DNA of 33,313 bases from a virus. The stretch's first letter is position 1, and the number at the start of each line of letters is the position of its first letter. Below the pieces are notes generated by a model. The model saw only the letters and a list, made by a program, of their open reading frames with translations, did no database searches and was not told the DNA's origin. A program made the position numbers and the translations under genes. Shown here one piece after another: positions 1 through 7,924 of the stretch. The stretch lies in IMG/VR virus record IMGVR_UViG_3300042448_001390, positions 1-33,313 of that record. The stretch is one strand, 5' to 3'.

Positions 1-267
1 AGCGCCCCGAAGCTCGCCGACCTGCGCGAGAGCGGCCAGATCGAACAGGATGCCGACATCGTCGTCATGCTCCACCGTCCGAAGAAGGGGATGAAGGACA
101 GCGACGGGAACAGCCTCGATGATGGCTCGGTTGAGCTGATCGTTGCCAAGCAGCGCAACGGCCCCGTAGGCACCGTGAACCTCAAGTTCGAGGCCGAATA
201 CACCCGGTTCAACAACGTCACCGAGCAGCTCTACACCAACAACAAAGAGAAACGCCAGAAGCACTAG
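1..267 (+). CDS. dnaB: DnaB-type replicative helicase, C-terminal end (partial)
   Basis: The window starts inside this gene; 88 codons are visible before the TAG stop. The reading frame is open from base 1. The visible peptide has the DnaB/gp4-family signature [15 protein letters not shown] followed by IVVMLHRP, the segment around motif H4 of the hexameric RecA-fold helicase core. The tail has the usual [17 protein letters not shown] pattern, in which the strand carrying the LKF motif ends the helicase fold. By family knowledge the protein unwinds DNA ahead of the replisome using NTP hydrolysis. Its position upstream of the methyltransferase and terminase fits the end of a phage replication module. 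The N-terminal part and start lie outside the window. Confidence 0.9.
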   Translation, partial: SAPKLADLRESGQIEQDADIVVMLHRPKKGMKDSDGNSLDDGSVELIVAKQRNGPVGTVNLKFEAEYTRFNNVTEQLYTNNKEKRQKH

Positions 268-274
268 GCCCGAA

Positions 275-305
275 GTGAAAAGTGAAAAGTTAGAAAGTGA
301 AAAAC
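275..305 (+). repeat. Short-word repeat array, GTGAAAA type
   Basis: Near-tandem words AGTGAAAAGTGAAAAG and TTAGAAAGTGAAAA lie between the helicase stop and the next ATG. The reverse complement of the same words (TTTCACTTTCTAACC, twice) occurs at 15364-15399 in front of the holin gene. The array is readable from a GTG at 275, which is why a longer version of the next gene appears open. Confidence 0.75.
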
Positions 306-322
306 CCAACCGCCCCAACACC

Positions 323-1713
<1,391 letters not shown>

Positions 1714-1717
1714 CAAC

Positions 1718-1912
1718 ATGAGCGAAGAACAAAGAAAGCCACTGATTGATCGCATTAAGGATGACCAACGTCGCGAAGTAATGGCGACTCAGCTTCTGTC
1801 AGCAATGATTCAAGTAGATAGCGATGCAACGCTTCAAGAGCTAATTGCTGGATCTGTCTTGCTGGCCGACAAACTTATTGAAGCGCTCGATGCGCGAAAG
1901 GGGGGGCAATGA
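1718..1912 (+). CDS. Small phage protein, unknown function (64 aa)
   Basis: I do not recognise this protein. It is 64 aa, mostly helical by composition, with two predicted amphipathic helices (RIKDDQRREVMATQLLSAMI and LQELIAGSVLLADKLIEAL). It starts 4 nt after the methyltransferase stop, after an A/C-rich leader (CCAACCACCTAACAAC) with no Shine-Dalgarno sequence, and its stop overlaps the next start as ATGA. It shares the lower GC of the methyltransferase and probably travelled with it. Real by context and coupling; no function can be assigned. Confidence 0.7.
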   Translation: MSEEQRKPLIDRIKDDQRREVMATQLLSAMIQVDSDATLQELIAGSVLLADKLIEALDARKGGQ

Positions 1913-2235
1913 GTGATACCAAGTTACAGAATGCCTACAAGGCGGCTGAGGAGAAGCGCAGGAGGACGGCCATCCTGCGTGATCGAGACACAGTTCCCAT
2001 GGATTTCTCGGCCCCTATCACCCATTCCCCATCACCTATTCCCGATCCGTCCGATCCCGATCCGCTCTGGAAGAGGGTCTGGAAGACGGAAGGGATCCGC
2101 TATCTCGGCCGCGACGGGAATGGAGTGATCGACGCCATGGAGCGCTTCGAGCACGCCTTCATGCTCGGCTACCGTGCCGGAGTGGGTGACATGCTCGGCG
2201 AGACTCAGAAGATCATCAAGGAGGCCAAGCCATGA
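1909..2235 (+). CDS. Small phage protein, unknown function (108 aa)
   Basis: The start overlaps the upstream stop (ATGA), and the end overlaps the next start (ATGA), so three small genes are translationally coupled. The N-terminus is charged and helical (KAAEEKRRRTAILRDRD). Residues about 36-52 (PITHSPSPIPDP and following DPDP) are encoded by the CCCATCACCTATTCCC word array found between genes elsewhere (14.5, 16.3, 24.3 kb). The C-terminal half (GVIDAMERFEHAFMLGYRAG) is regular and likely the functional part. I do not recognise a family. Confidence 0.7.
   Translation: MSDTKLQNAYKAAEEKRRRTAILRDRDTVPMDFSAPITHSPSPIPDPSDPDPLWKRVWKTEGIRYLGRDGNGVIDAMERFEHAFMLGYRAGVGDMLGETQKIIKEAKP
2014..2061 (+). 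repeat. CCCATCACCTATTCCC word array (coding)
   Basis: Words CCTATCACCCATTCCCC, ATCACCTATTCCC and two CGATCC-containing words in a row are read in frame inside the 108-aa gene. Related arrays are intergenic at 14533-14590 and 16338-16372 and coding at 24322-24398. Confidence 0.75.
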
Positions 2236-2462
2236 GCGCGGGGAAGGGGGACAGTCCGAGAAACTGCTTCAGCCGGGAGTATCGGCAGAATTTCGACGCC
2301 ATCTTTAAGAAGTCGAGCGTCGCCGTAACGGATGCGAAGCAACGGCCGGGCCTGCAAAGTCGAGGGTCGAGGACCAGCAAGCCTAACAGCCTAGAGCCTA
2401 ACCCCCTAGCGCCTGCCCCCCATTCCCTCCGCACCGTCCCGCCCTATCCCCATGAGCTTTAA
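2232..2462 (+). CDS. Small phage protein of the GKGDxPR...NFDxI type
   Basis: The N-terminus SAGKGDSPRNCFSREYRQNF followed by DAIF resembles a widespread family of tiny phage proteins with a GKGD.PR and NFD.I pattern; their role is unknown to me. ATGA overlap with the preceding gene fixes the start. After about residue 30 the sequence is made of repeat DNA read through in frame: VTDAKQRPGLQ from the 26-nt dispersed repeat, SRGSRTSKPN from the GTCGAGG words, and SLEPNPLAP from AGCCTAA words. The gene therefore seems to have gained a repeat-derived C-terminal tail that runs into the next start (10-nt overlap with the gene at 2452). Confidence 0.65.
   Translation: MSAGKGDSPRNCFSREYRQNFDAIFKKSSVAVTDAKQRPGLQSRGSRTSKPNSLEPNPLAPAPHSLRTVPPYPHEL
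2325..2407 (+). repeat. Dispersed 26-nt repeat copy 2 plus GTCGAGG and AGCCTAA words
   Basis: 2325-2355 is the second copy of the AACGGATGCGAAGCAACG element. It is followed directly by AGTCGAGGGTCGAGGACCAG (2360-2379) and by CCTAACAGCCTAGAGCCTAA (2383-2402). All of it is coding for the 76-aa protein. It is a dense pile-up of three repeat types in 80 nt. Confidence 0.85.
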
Positions 2463-2736
2463 GAAAGTCTGCACGGCCACGATCCTCGGCAAGCGGTGGA
2501 CCATTGGCTTCGGATTCCCCGGCAAGACAGGAGGTGTCGTCGATGACGGCTCCGCTGACAAGGAGCTGCGCCGGATCGTGATCCATGCCGCACGGAATGG
2601 CCGCACCCGTTCGCTCGTGGAATGCACCGTCCATGAGCTGCTTCATGCCCGATTCCCCGACATCGAGGAGCAGGCCGTCACCGAGTTCGGCGAGCTGGTC
2701 GCCCGCGTCTACGAGAAACTCTCCCTCCACGAGTAA
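2452..2736 (+). CDS. Phage HExxH-motif protein (putative small zinc metallopeptidase-like)
   Basis: This is a 94-aa protein with VHELLHARFPDIEEQAVTEF around residues 61-80. HELLH matches the HExxH zinc site, and a downstream Glu-rich helix (EEQAVTEFGE) could supply the third ligand. Small phage and ImmA/SprT-like proteins with HEALHA or HELLHA motifs are common next to terminase genes; their substrates are unknown. The protein is too short for a full protease fold, so it may be a minimal or regulatory form. Start at ATG 2452 overlaps the repeat-derived tail of the preceding gene; leader is pyrimidine-rich with no Shine-Dalgarno. Confidence 0.7.
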   Translation: MSFKKVCTATILGKRWTIGFGFPGKTGGVVDDGSADKELRRIVIHAARNGRTRSLVECTVHELLHARFPDIEEQAVTEFGELVARVYEKLSLHE

Positions 2737-2756
2737 CCCTCAGTCTCCCCCGTTTC

Positions 2757-2786
2757 ACCATTTTTCATTCTTCATTCTTCATTTTC
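2757..2786 (+). repeat. TTCATTC word array in front of TerL
   Basis: Words ACCATTTTTCATTC, TTCATTC and TTCATTTTCC end 5 nt before the terminase ATG. The complementary form (GAAAAATGAAAAATG) lies just after the terminase stop at 4416-4442, so the gene is bracketed by inverted arrays. Confidence 0.8.
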
Positions 2787-2791
2787 CGCCC

Positions 2792-4408
2792 ATGCCCAAA
2801 TCCTGGACACCCACCCCGCATCCCGCCCTACCGGTTCCTCCCGCGACGCTTCCTCCCGATCAGTGGCTGGCAGCCGCCCAGCTTAGGGAAGAGCTGATCC
2901 GCAAGGAACGCGAGGACCCTTTCCGGCATGGCTTCGTGCCCGATCACTGGAAGCGGGCCAGCGCCGTGCTGGAGCATGACCGCGAGGTGCTGGTCATGGG
3001 GGGGAACCGCTCGGGGAAATCCTCCTGGGCCGCCCGCGAGGTGATGCGTGCGCTGGTGGAGAAGCCTCGTGCTCGTGCCTGGTGCTTCCAGACGACCGCT
3101 CCGAACTCGGTCGAGATGCAGCAGCCCTACATCTGGCACAACATGCCATTGGAGTGGAAGACCGCCAAGAAGACCCAAGTGACGAATATCTCCTACTCGC
3201 AGAAGAACGGCTTCTCGGAGAATGCCTTCGTCCTTCCGAATGGCTCCCAGTGCTGGTTCCGCAACTACGCCCAGGATGTCTCGACGATCGAGGGCGGCGA
3301 GCTCGACATCATCTGGTGCGACGAGCTGGTCCCGCTCGACTGGCTCACCACCATGCGCTACCGCCTGCTCGACCGGAATGGGAAGCTCATCGTCTCATTC
3401 ACGCCGGTCGAGGGTTACAGCGCGACCGTGAAGGATTACCTCACCGGAGCCGAGACGGTCGAGGAGACCGATGCCGAGCTGCTCCCGATCTACGGCGATG
3501 TCGAGGGGAAGAGGACGCTGACCGGCCATGAGAAGGTGCCGGTCATCCAGAGGTGCGTCCGCAGGAAGGCGAGCGTCTTGTATTTCCACACCCGGAACAA
3601 TCCCTGGGCAGGCTGGACCCGCATGAGGGAAGAGCTGGAGAAGGCCGCCCGCCCCGAGATCCTCTGCCGAGCCTACGGCGTCCCGACCAAGGCGATCGCC
3701 GGACGATTCCCTCTCTTCAGTGACCGCGTCCATGTCATCCCCCAGAGCCGCATCCCGACCAAGGGGACACGATACCAGTTTGTCGATCCCTGTTCGGGTC
3801 GGAACTGGTACATGATCTGGCTGATCATCGACGACTCGGGCAGGGCCTTTGTCTATCGGGAGTGGCCCGGACAGGACTACATCGACGGCGTCGGCTACGC
3901 GGGCGCATGGGCCGAGCCCGACGGGAAGAAGGCCGACGGCCGTGCCGGTCCGGCGCAGAAGAGCTTCGGCTTCGGACTGGAGCGCTACAAGGAGGAGATC
4001 GAGCGACTGGAGAAAGGGGAGCAAGTCTTTGAGCGCTGGATGGACAGCCGCTATGGGAATGCCGCCACCGTCGCCCGCGAGAGCGCGACCACCCTCATCG
4101 AGGAATGCGCCGAGATCGGCCTGAACTTCGTCGCCACCCCCGGCACGAACATCGACGAGGGGATCGACCTGATCAATGACTGGCTCCACTACGACACGGG
4201 GAAGCCGGTCGATGCCATGAACCAGCCCCGGCTCTACGTCTCCGACGAGTGCAAGAACACGATCCATGCGCTCAAGGAATGGACCGGCGCGGACGGGAAG
4301 ACCGGAGCGCTCAAGGATCCCATAGATTGCCTGCGCTACTTCTGCCTCTCAGGAGTCACGAATGTGGAAGGAGAGATCTTGTCAGTCCGTTCCGGTGGAA
4401 CGTACTGA
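2792..4408 (+). CDS. terL: Terminase large subunit (packaging ATPase/nuclease)
   Basis: TerL powers DNA translocation into the prohead and cuts concatemers. The 538-aa product has a Walker A GGNRSGKS (about residues 69-76), a Walker B LDIIWCDE (about 170-177) with the catalytic acidic pair, and a C-terminal RNase H-like nuclease domain starting at FVDPCSGRNWYM (about 330), with MDSRYGNA and a final DPIDCLRYF (about 509-517) typical of Terminase_6-like proteins. I chose ATG 2792 because the upstream in-frame extension overlaps the previous gene and reads through the TTCATTC repeat. No small-terminase gene is obvious immediately upstream; the 347-nt upstream region encodes only the HExxH protein. 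Confidence 0.95.
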   Translation: MPKSWTPTPHPALPVPPATLPPDQWLAAAQLREELIRKEREDPFRHGFVPDHWKRASAVLEHDREVLVMGGNRSGKSSWAAREVMRALVEKPRARAWCFQTTAPNSVEMQQPYIWHNMPLEWKTAKKTQVTNISYSQKNGFSENAFVLPNGSQCWFRNYAQDVSTIEGGELDIIWCDELVPLDWLTTMRYRLLDRNGKLIVSFTPVEGYSATVKDYLTGAETVEETDAELLPIYGDVEGKRTLTGHEKVPVIQRCVRRKASVLYFHTRNNPWAGWTRMREELEKAARPEILCRAYGVPTKAIAGRFPLFSDRVHVIPQSRIPTKGTRYQFVDPCSGRNWYMIWLIIDDSGRAFVYREWPGQDYIDGVGYAGAWAEPDGKKADGRAGPAQKSFGFGLERYKEEIERLEKGEQVFERWMDSRYGNAATVARESATTLIEECAEIGLNFVATPGTNIDEGIDLINDWLHYDTGKPVDAMNQPRLYVSDECKNTIHALKEWTGADGKTGALKDPIDCLRYFCLSGVTNVEGEILSVRSGGTY

Positions 4409-4415
4409 CGGGGAA

Positions 4416-4442
4416 ATGAAAAATGAAAAATGAAAAATGATA
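4416..4442 (+). repeat. GAAAAATGA array after TerL
   Basis: Three copies of GAAAAAT lie between the TerL stop and the next gene, whose ATG (4430) is inside the array. Complementary to the array at 2757-2786. Confidence 0.85.
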
Positions 4443-4723
4443 AAACAGAGACACCGAGAACCGATGCCGTGTTCTGGAAATTCCACACGCACGATGATGT
4501 CGTGGCTTTAGCCCGCGACCTGGAGCGCGAGCTTGCCGTATCACTAGAGAACCAATGCAAGGCACAGGCCGAGGTCGAGAGGCTTCGATCACAGTTTAAC
4601 CGCGCCGTGGAGATTGCGGAGATGTTTCAACGTGGCAACCCTGGACTTCACTATCAGTGCCAGTGCCGCTCTTGCCAGATGCTTGCGGAGCTCAAGGGGG
4701 AAGCTACTAAGCAAAAATTATGA
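4430..4723 (+). CDS. Small phage protein of the ETPRTDA type
   Basis: The 97-aa product begins with KTETPRTDAVFWKF and continues with VVALARDLERELAVSLENQ and a long charged helix (CKAQAEVERLRSQF). Proteins with a TPRTDA start and a following LARDLE(R/K)EL helix are frequent, uncharacterised phage genes. Four Cys (three in a CQCRSC cluster near residue 80 plus one upstream) could bind a metal. ATG 4430 lies inside the GAAAAATGA repeat, so the start is supplied by the repeat; an in-frame alternative is not evident. Lower GC than the flanking terminase. Confidence 0.7.
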   Translation: MKNDKTETPRTDAVFWKFHTHDDVVALARDLERELAVSLENQCKAQAEVERLRSQFNRAVEIAEMFQRGNPGLHYQCQCRSCQMLAELKGEATKQKL

Positions 4724-4746
4724 AGGATGAATTATGAATGATGAAA
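4719..4746 (+). repeat. TGAAGGATGAATTATGAATG array, inverted mate of 5073-5093
   Basis: Bases 4725-4745 are the exact reverse complement of 5073-5093, so the pair brackets the 82-aa gene between them. The ATG of that gene (4734) is inside the array. Confidence 0.9.
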
Positions 4747-4982
4747 TAAAGACAACAACCAAGACGCCACCACAACGCAACGACGCATTCGACCCCGCGA
4801 AACCTTGGGAAGATCAGCTTGTGATTATCTCGCTACAAAGATGCATCGAGGATCGGCATCGCTGGATCGCCAGATACGAAAAAGAAATCAAAGAGGGAAG
4901 AGATAGGAGCTTCGATTTAGAAGACGAGCAGGACCTTCTAAATGCCTTCACTCAAGTTCTTCACTATTACAGAGGACAATGA
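4734..4982 (+). CDS. Small phage protein, unknown function (82 aa)
   Basis: This 82-aa protein is not one I recognise. It is charged and helical (QRCIEDRHRWIARYEKEIKE, then a segment with DLEDEQDLLNAFTQVLHYY). The start codon is inside a TGAATGATGAA repeat, with overlapping ATG and TGA triplets in several frames. It is less GC-rich than the surrounding structural genes, as is its upstream neighbour, and the two may be a late insertion between TerL and the metallophosphoesterase. Confidence 0.6.
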   Translation: MNDEIKTTTKTPPQRNDAFDPAKPWEDQLVIISLQRCIEDRHRWIARYEKEIKEGRDRSFDLEDEQDLLNAFTQVLHYYRGQ

Positions 4983-5015
4983 CAATTCAAAAACCCAACC
5001 AAACAACCCAACCCT

Positions 5016-5348
5016 ATGAATACGATCCACTACATCCTCAGCTACCTCCGCTCAATCTTCAGTCCTTCATCATTCATCATTCATAATTCATCCTTTGGCT
5101 CCCATCGCCTCAGCGATGAGGAGCGCCTCATGGCCTTCTCCGTCGGGCTCGATGATGAGCCGCTCTGGTGGCGGGGACTCCAGGAGCTGCTTGCCGACGC
5201 CGAGGCCGATCAGATCGAGCTGGTGAGCGCGGCGACCGTGGCCGACAAGCCGGGGCTGCTCGCCCATTGTGCAGGAGGGCTTGACATGATCCGCACAGTG
5301 CGTCACGAGTTGGAACGCAGGCGTCAGGAGTCGGTCCGTCAGCGTTGA
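5016..5348 (+). CDS. Small phage protein with repeat-derived insert (110 aa)
   Basis: The start at 5016 follows an unusually clean A/C leader (AACCCAACCAAACAACCCAA then CCCT). Residues 18-28 (SPSSFIIHNSSF) are the in-frame reading of the TTCATCATTCATCATTCA array at 5067-5093, sitting between a hydrophobic N-terminal start (HYILSYLRSIF) and the likely conserved part (RLSDEERLMAFSVGLDDEPL, WWRGLQELLADAEAD, and a C-terminal basic helix). Either the true start is inside the later part (for example ATG 5130), or the repeat has inserted in frame after residue 17. Function unknown. Confidence 0.6.
   Translation: MNTIHYILSYLRSIFSPSSFIIHNSSFGSHRLSDEERLMAFSVGLDDEPLWWRGLQELLADAEADQIELVSAATVADKPGLLAHCAGGLDMIRTVRHELERRRQESVRQR
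5067..5093 (+). repeat. TTCATCATTCATCATTCA array (coding)
   Basis: This array lies inside the 110-aa gene in frame. 21 nt of it (5073-5093) match 4725-4745 exactly in inverted orientation. Confidence 0.9.
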
Positions 5349-5389
5349 CGGCCGCTCATCCCCCGTATCTCGGGGGAGAAAGGGACACT

Positions 5390-6388
5390 ATGGGAAAGAA
5401 ACAACCACGCATTCCGCGGGCCGCCAGCGTCCGCTCGGAGATCCAGACTGCCGCCTCGGCTGCCGAGATCATCCGTCTCAAGGAACAGCTCAAGGCCAGC
5501 GAATCGGCCAAGGCCAAGCTCGCCGCCACGCTCGACCGCCACCTCCACACCGCCAGGGTGCGACCCGTCGCGCCTGCACGCCCCACCCGCCGGGGGAAGG
5601 AGGACATCGTCCGGGTCATCATCCCCGACACCCATGGCGCGAAGGTGGACAAGGGCGCTCTGGCCGCCTGCCTCGGCGACATTCAGGCGCTCGATCCCGA
5701 TGAGGTGATTCTCCTCGGCGATCATGTCGATTGCGGCGGGTTCCTAGCCCAGCACCATACTTTGGGCTACGTCGCGGAATCTGCCTATACCTACGAATCG
5801 GATATTGCCGCCACGAATGCCTTCCTCGATGCCGTCCAGTCGGCAGCCCCCCGTGCCAAGGTCGAGTATATCGAGGGGAATCACGAGCGGAGGATCGAGA
5901 CCTGGGCGCTCACCCAGACACTCCGCAACTCCAAGGATGCCGAGTATCTGAGGAGGGCCTTCGCTCCCGAGTTCCTGCTCCGGCTGGCCGAGCGCGGGAT
6001 CCCCTACTACCGGCAGGGAGAGTTCTACGACGACCTCCCGCTGCCCGGCACCATCAGGAAGGGGAAGTGTTATTTCTTCCACGGATCGAGCACCAGCAAG
6101 CAGGCGACCACCACGACGCTCAACTCCTTTGCCGGGAACGTCTGCTTCGGTCATACCCATCGGGAGCAGTCATCAAGCGCCCGGCCGGTCCATGCCGGTC
6201 AGATCAAGGCATGGAACCCCGGCTGTCTCTGCGAATTGCAACCGCTCTGGCAGCACACCAACCCGACCTCCTGGACACACGGTTTCGCCGTCCAGCTTGC
6301 CGCGAGAAGCGGTGAGTTCCTCCACCTCAATATCCCGATCATCGGCGGCAAGAGCCTGCTCGGCTCACTCGCCGGGAAGTTCCAATGA
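5390..6388 (+). CDS. Calcineurin-like metallophosphoesterase
   Basis: This 332-aa phage hydrolase should cleave phosphate esters using two metal ions. The family ligands are visible: DTHG (about residue 81), LGDHVD (about 108-113), EGNHERRIE (about 163-171), FFHGSS (about 226), and GHTHRE (about 254-259). A charged helical N-terminal region (IRLKEQLKASESAKAKLAAT) precedes the catalytic domain. I chose ATG 5390 because it has a purine-rich GGGGGAGAAAGGGA upstream, one of the few Shine-Dalgarno-like leaders in the window; the in-frame extension to 5345 overlaps the previous gene. The substrate (DNA, RNA or nucleotide) is unknown. The next gene overlaps its stop by 4 nt. Confidence 0.9.
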   Translation: MGKKQPRIPRAASVRSEIQTAASAAEIIRLKEQLKASESAKAKLAATLDRHLHTARVRPVAPARPTRRGKEDIVRVIIPDTHGAKVDKGALAACLGDIQALDPDEVILLGDHVDCGGFLAQHHTLGYVAESAYTYESDIAATNAFLDAVQSAAPRAKVEYIEGNHERRIETWALTQTLRNSKDAEYLRRAFAPEFLLRLAERGIPYYRQGEFYDDLPLPGTIRKGKCYFFHGSSTSKQATTTTLNSFAGNVCFGHTHREQSSSARPVHAGQIKAWNPGCLCELQPLWQHTNPTSWTHGFAVQLAARSGEFLHLNIPIIGGKSLLGSLAGKFQ

Positions 6389-6615
6389 AGCGCCCGCCCC
6401 CACTTGTCTCCATGCGTACCCTCAAGGAGGACGTGGTGCCAGAGGGTTGGTTCACCACCGAGGAATGCGCGGCGGAATGGAATCTCTCCCGAGCGACTGC
6501 CTTCGGCCTGATCAAGCAGGCCCTCATTTCCAAGCAATGCGTGATGCGAAAATACCGCAGGATGACGACCGGCCGCGGCCTCTACCCCATCCATCATTAC
6601 AAGTTCAAAGGCTGA
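6385..6615 (+). CDS. Small helix-turn-helix-like protein (76 aa)
   Basis: ATGA overlap with the metallophosphoesterase indicates translational coupling. The region GWFTTEECAAEWNLSRATAF followed by GLIKQALISK resembles a winged or MerR/excisionase-like helix-turn-helix (start TTEECAAEWNLS, turn, recognition helix RATAFGLIKQ). The remainder KYRRMTTGRGLYPIHHYKFK is basic. It may bind DNA, perhaps as a small terminase substitute or regulator, but this is inference. The end of the gene (KFKG) is already inside the first unit of a GGCTGAA repeat array. Confidence 0.65.
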   Translation: MKRPPPLVSMRTLKEDVVPEGWFTTEECAAEWNLSRATAFGLIKQALISKQCVMRKYRRMTTGRGLYPIHHYKFKG

Positions 6616-6683
6616 AGGCTGAAGGCTGAAGGCTGCTAGGTTCTCTCCCCGTTTTATCATTCATCATTTTTCATTCTTCATTT
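6607..6683 (+). repeat. GGCTGAA array followed by TTCATCATT array
   Basis: Four copies of AAGGCTG (6607-6635) are followed by TCTCCCCG and ATCATTCATCATTTTTCATT (6656-6675), which is identical to 13406-13425. The first is the complement of the CTTCAGC family seen at 14.6, 15.8, 18.4, 20.0, 20.3 and 21.9 kb. Confidence 0.85.
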
Positions 6684-6684
6684 C

Positions 6685-6708
6685 TTTCTCACTGGAACCA
6701 GTGAGAAA
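6685..6708. repeat. Perfect 11-bp inverted repeat (ACTGGAACCAGT type)
   Basis: Arms TTTCTCACTGG and CCAGTGAGAAA are perfectly complementary around a 2-nt AA centre. The centre ACTGGAACCAGT recurs at 18318-18329, and a half copy (CACTGGAAC followed by GAGAAAT) at 32597-32616. TTGACA begins 5 nt after it at 6713. This could be an operator, a terminator without a T tract, or a host-type dispersed palindrome. Confidence 0.7.
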
Positions 6709-6832
6709 TATATTGACACCTCCCCCCTCGATACCTGACGAGTGCGCATATCAGGCGGCAGTACCTAGCCCGGCCAGCCTGATCGGAGAGCAGGGACAAA
6801 TGGGGCTTGTTTCGACTTAGGCGACTTAACCT
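6709..6832 (+). promoter_or_regulatory. Probable leader/promoter region of the capsid operon
   Basis: No gene fits here. A consensus-like TTGACA is at 6713-6718, but no good -10 hexamer follows at 17 nt. A possible hairpin pairs ATCAGGC (6750-6756) with GCCTGAT (6777-6783), followed by a GGAGAGCAGGGA purine run 40 nt before the scaffold-like gene ATG. The stretch differs from all other leaders in the window by being GC-rich, repeat-free and structured. Regulatory role is inferred from position only. Confidence 0.35.
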
Positions 6833-7882
6833 ATGGCAGCAGAGAACGAGATAAGTCTGACGGACATCGCGGCATTCCTTCCGGAGAGCATCCGAGTTGA
6901 AAGCGCGAAGCCCGCAACGGAGGAAGAGGAGCCCACGGCTGAGAAGCCCGAGGCCACCGAAGACTCCGGGAACGATGAATCAGCATCATCCGTGCAGGAG
7001 GAAGCCTCCACGACGGGTGAGGAGAAGCAAGAGGAAGACTCCAAGGAGGATGAGGAATCATCCGACGAGGAGGACGACGACGCGGAGGAAGCCGACAGCG
7101 AGGACACAGAGAAGGGCGAGGCCCGGTCCCCCAAGGCTGACAAGCTGCTCAAGCGCATCGACAAGCTGACCGCCAAGAGGCGCGAGGCTGAAGAGGCGCT
7201 GGAGAAGACCCGCGAGGAAACGGAACGACTCAGGACGGAACTGGCCGCCGCCTCCAAGGTGGTGCTCCAGCCGACTCCCGAGGATCCGCTCACCGACGTC
7301 GAGTCCATCGAGGACCTGGATGCCAGGATCGCCACCGCCAAGCGGGTGCGTACCTGGGCCATGACCAACCGCGACGGGGCCACCGTGAAGGGGGCCGATG
7401 GCAGTGAGGAGTATGTCGATTCCGCCGAGATGGCGCGACACCTCGCAGCCGCCGACGCGATCGTGACCGATCACGGACCGGCACGACGGGCATGGTTGGC
7501 GCAGAGGGAGACCAGTCGGGCCGAGGCCCAGACGGCCTACCCCGCCTTCTTCACCCAGGGCTCGGCCGAGAGCAAGGCGCTCCGGGACATCCTCAAGACC
7601 TATCCCGCAATGGGCAAGTATCCCAATGTCGAGCTGATCATCGGAGATGCCCTTGTCGGCCAACAGGCCCGCATGGCGCGTCAGGAAGCACAGGCAAAAG
7701 CGAAAGCCCCAGCCGCTTCCCCATCCCGGAAGGCGCAGTCACCCGCGCCGGAACCTCCGAAGGTGACAGGCAAGTCGAAGATCCCGGCCAAGAGCGCCCG
7801 CGATGCCGCGTCGCTCCAGAAAGCTTTGGAGGGTGGAGACCGAGACTCGGTCACAGCCCTCATGGAATCACTCCTCGGATAG
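6833..7882 (+). CDS. Putative capsid scaffolding/assembly protein
   Basis: The 349-aa product sits immediately before the major capsid gene, the normal place for a scaffold. Residues about 20-110 are highly acidic (runs such as SKEDEESSDEEDDDAEEADS), followed by a coiled coil (about 105-145, LLKRIDKLTAKRREAEEALE and on), a middle region, and a basic Ala/Pro/Lys-rich C-terminal part (KAKAPAASPSRKAQ). The acidic N-terminus, coiled coil and basic capsid-binding tail resemble phage scaffolds, which organise coat subunits and leave the prohead. No protease or catalytic motif seen. ATG 6833 is the first start after the structured leader. Confidence 0.7.
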   Translation: MAAENEISLTDIAAFLPESIRVESAKPATEEEEPTAEKPEATEDSGNDESASSVQEEASTTGEEKQEEDSKEDEESSDEEDDDAEEADSEDTEKGEARSPKADKLLKRIDKLTAKRREAEEALEKTREETERLRTELAAASKVVLQPTPEDPLTDVESIEDLDARIATAKRVRTWAMTNRDGATVKGADGSEEYVDSAEMARHLAAADAIVTDHGPARRAWLAQRETSRAEAQTAYPAFFTQGSAESKALRDILKTYPAMGKYPNVELIIGDALVGQQARMARQEAQAKAKAPAASPSRKAQSPAPEPPKVTGKSKIPAKSARDAASLQKALEGGDRDSVTALMESLLG

Positions 7883-7924
7883 GCACAACTACCCCCGCCG
7901 ACTCCGAACAACCAACCAACCATC

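Noticed and set aside
275-322. GTG start at 275 for the DUF6378-like gene
   Set aside because: The extra 16 residues are the reading of a GTGAAAA repeat array that also occurs non-coding at 15364; ATG 323 follows the array as at other junctions.
2585-2791. N-terminal extension of TerL
   Set aside because: It overlaps the HExxH gene and reads through the TTCATTC array; residues are Ser/Pro-rich with no relation to TerL.
3395-4267. Long minus-strand frame opposite TerL (290 codons)
   Set aside because: It is a codon-bias shadow in GC-rich DNA, with no known motif, opposite a clear TerL.
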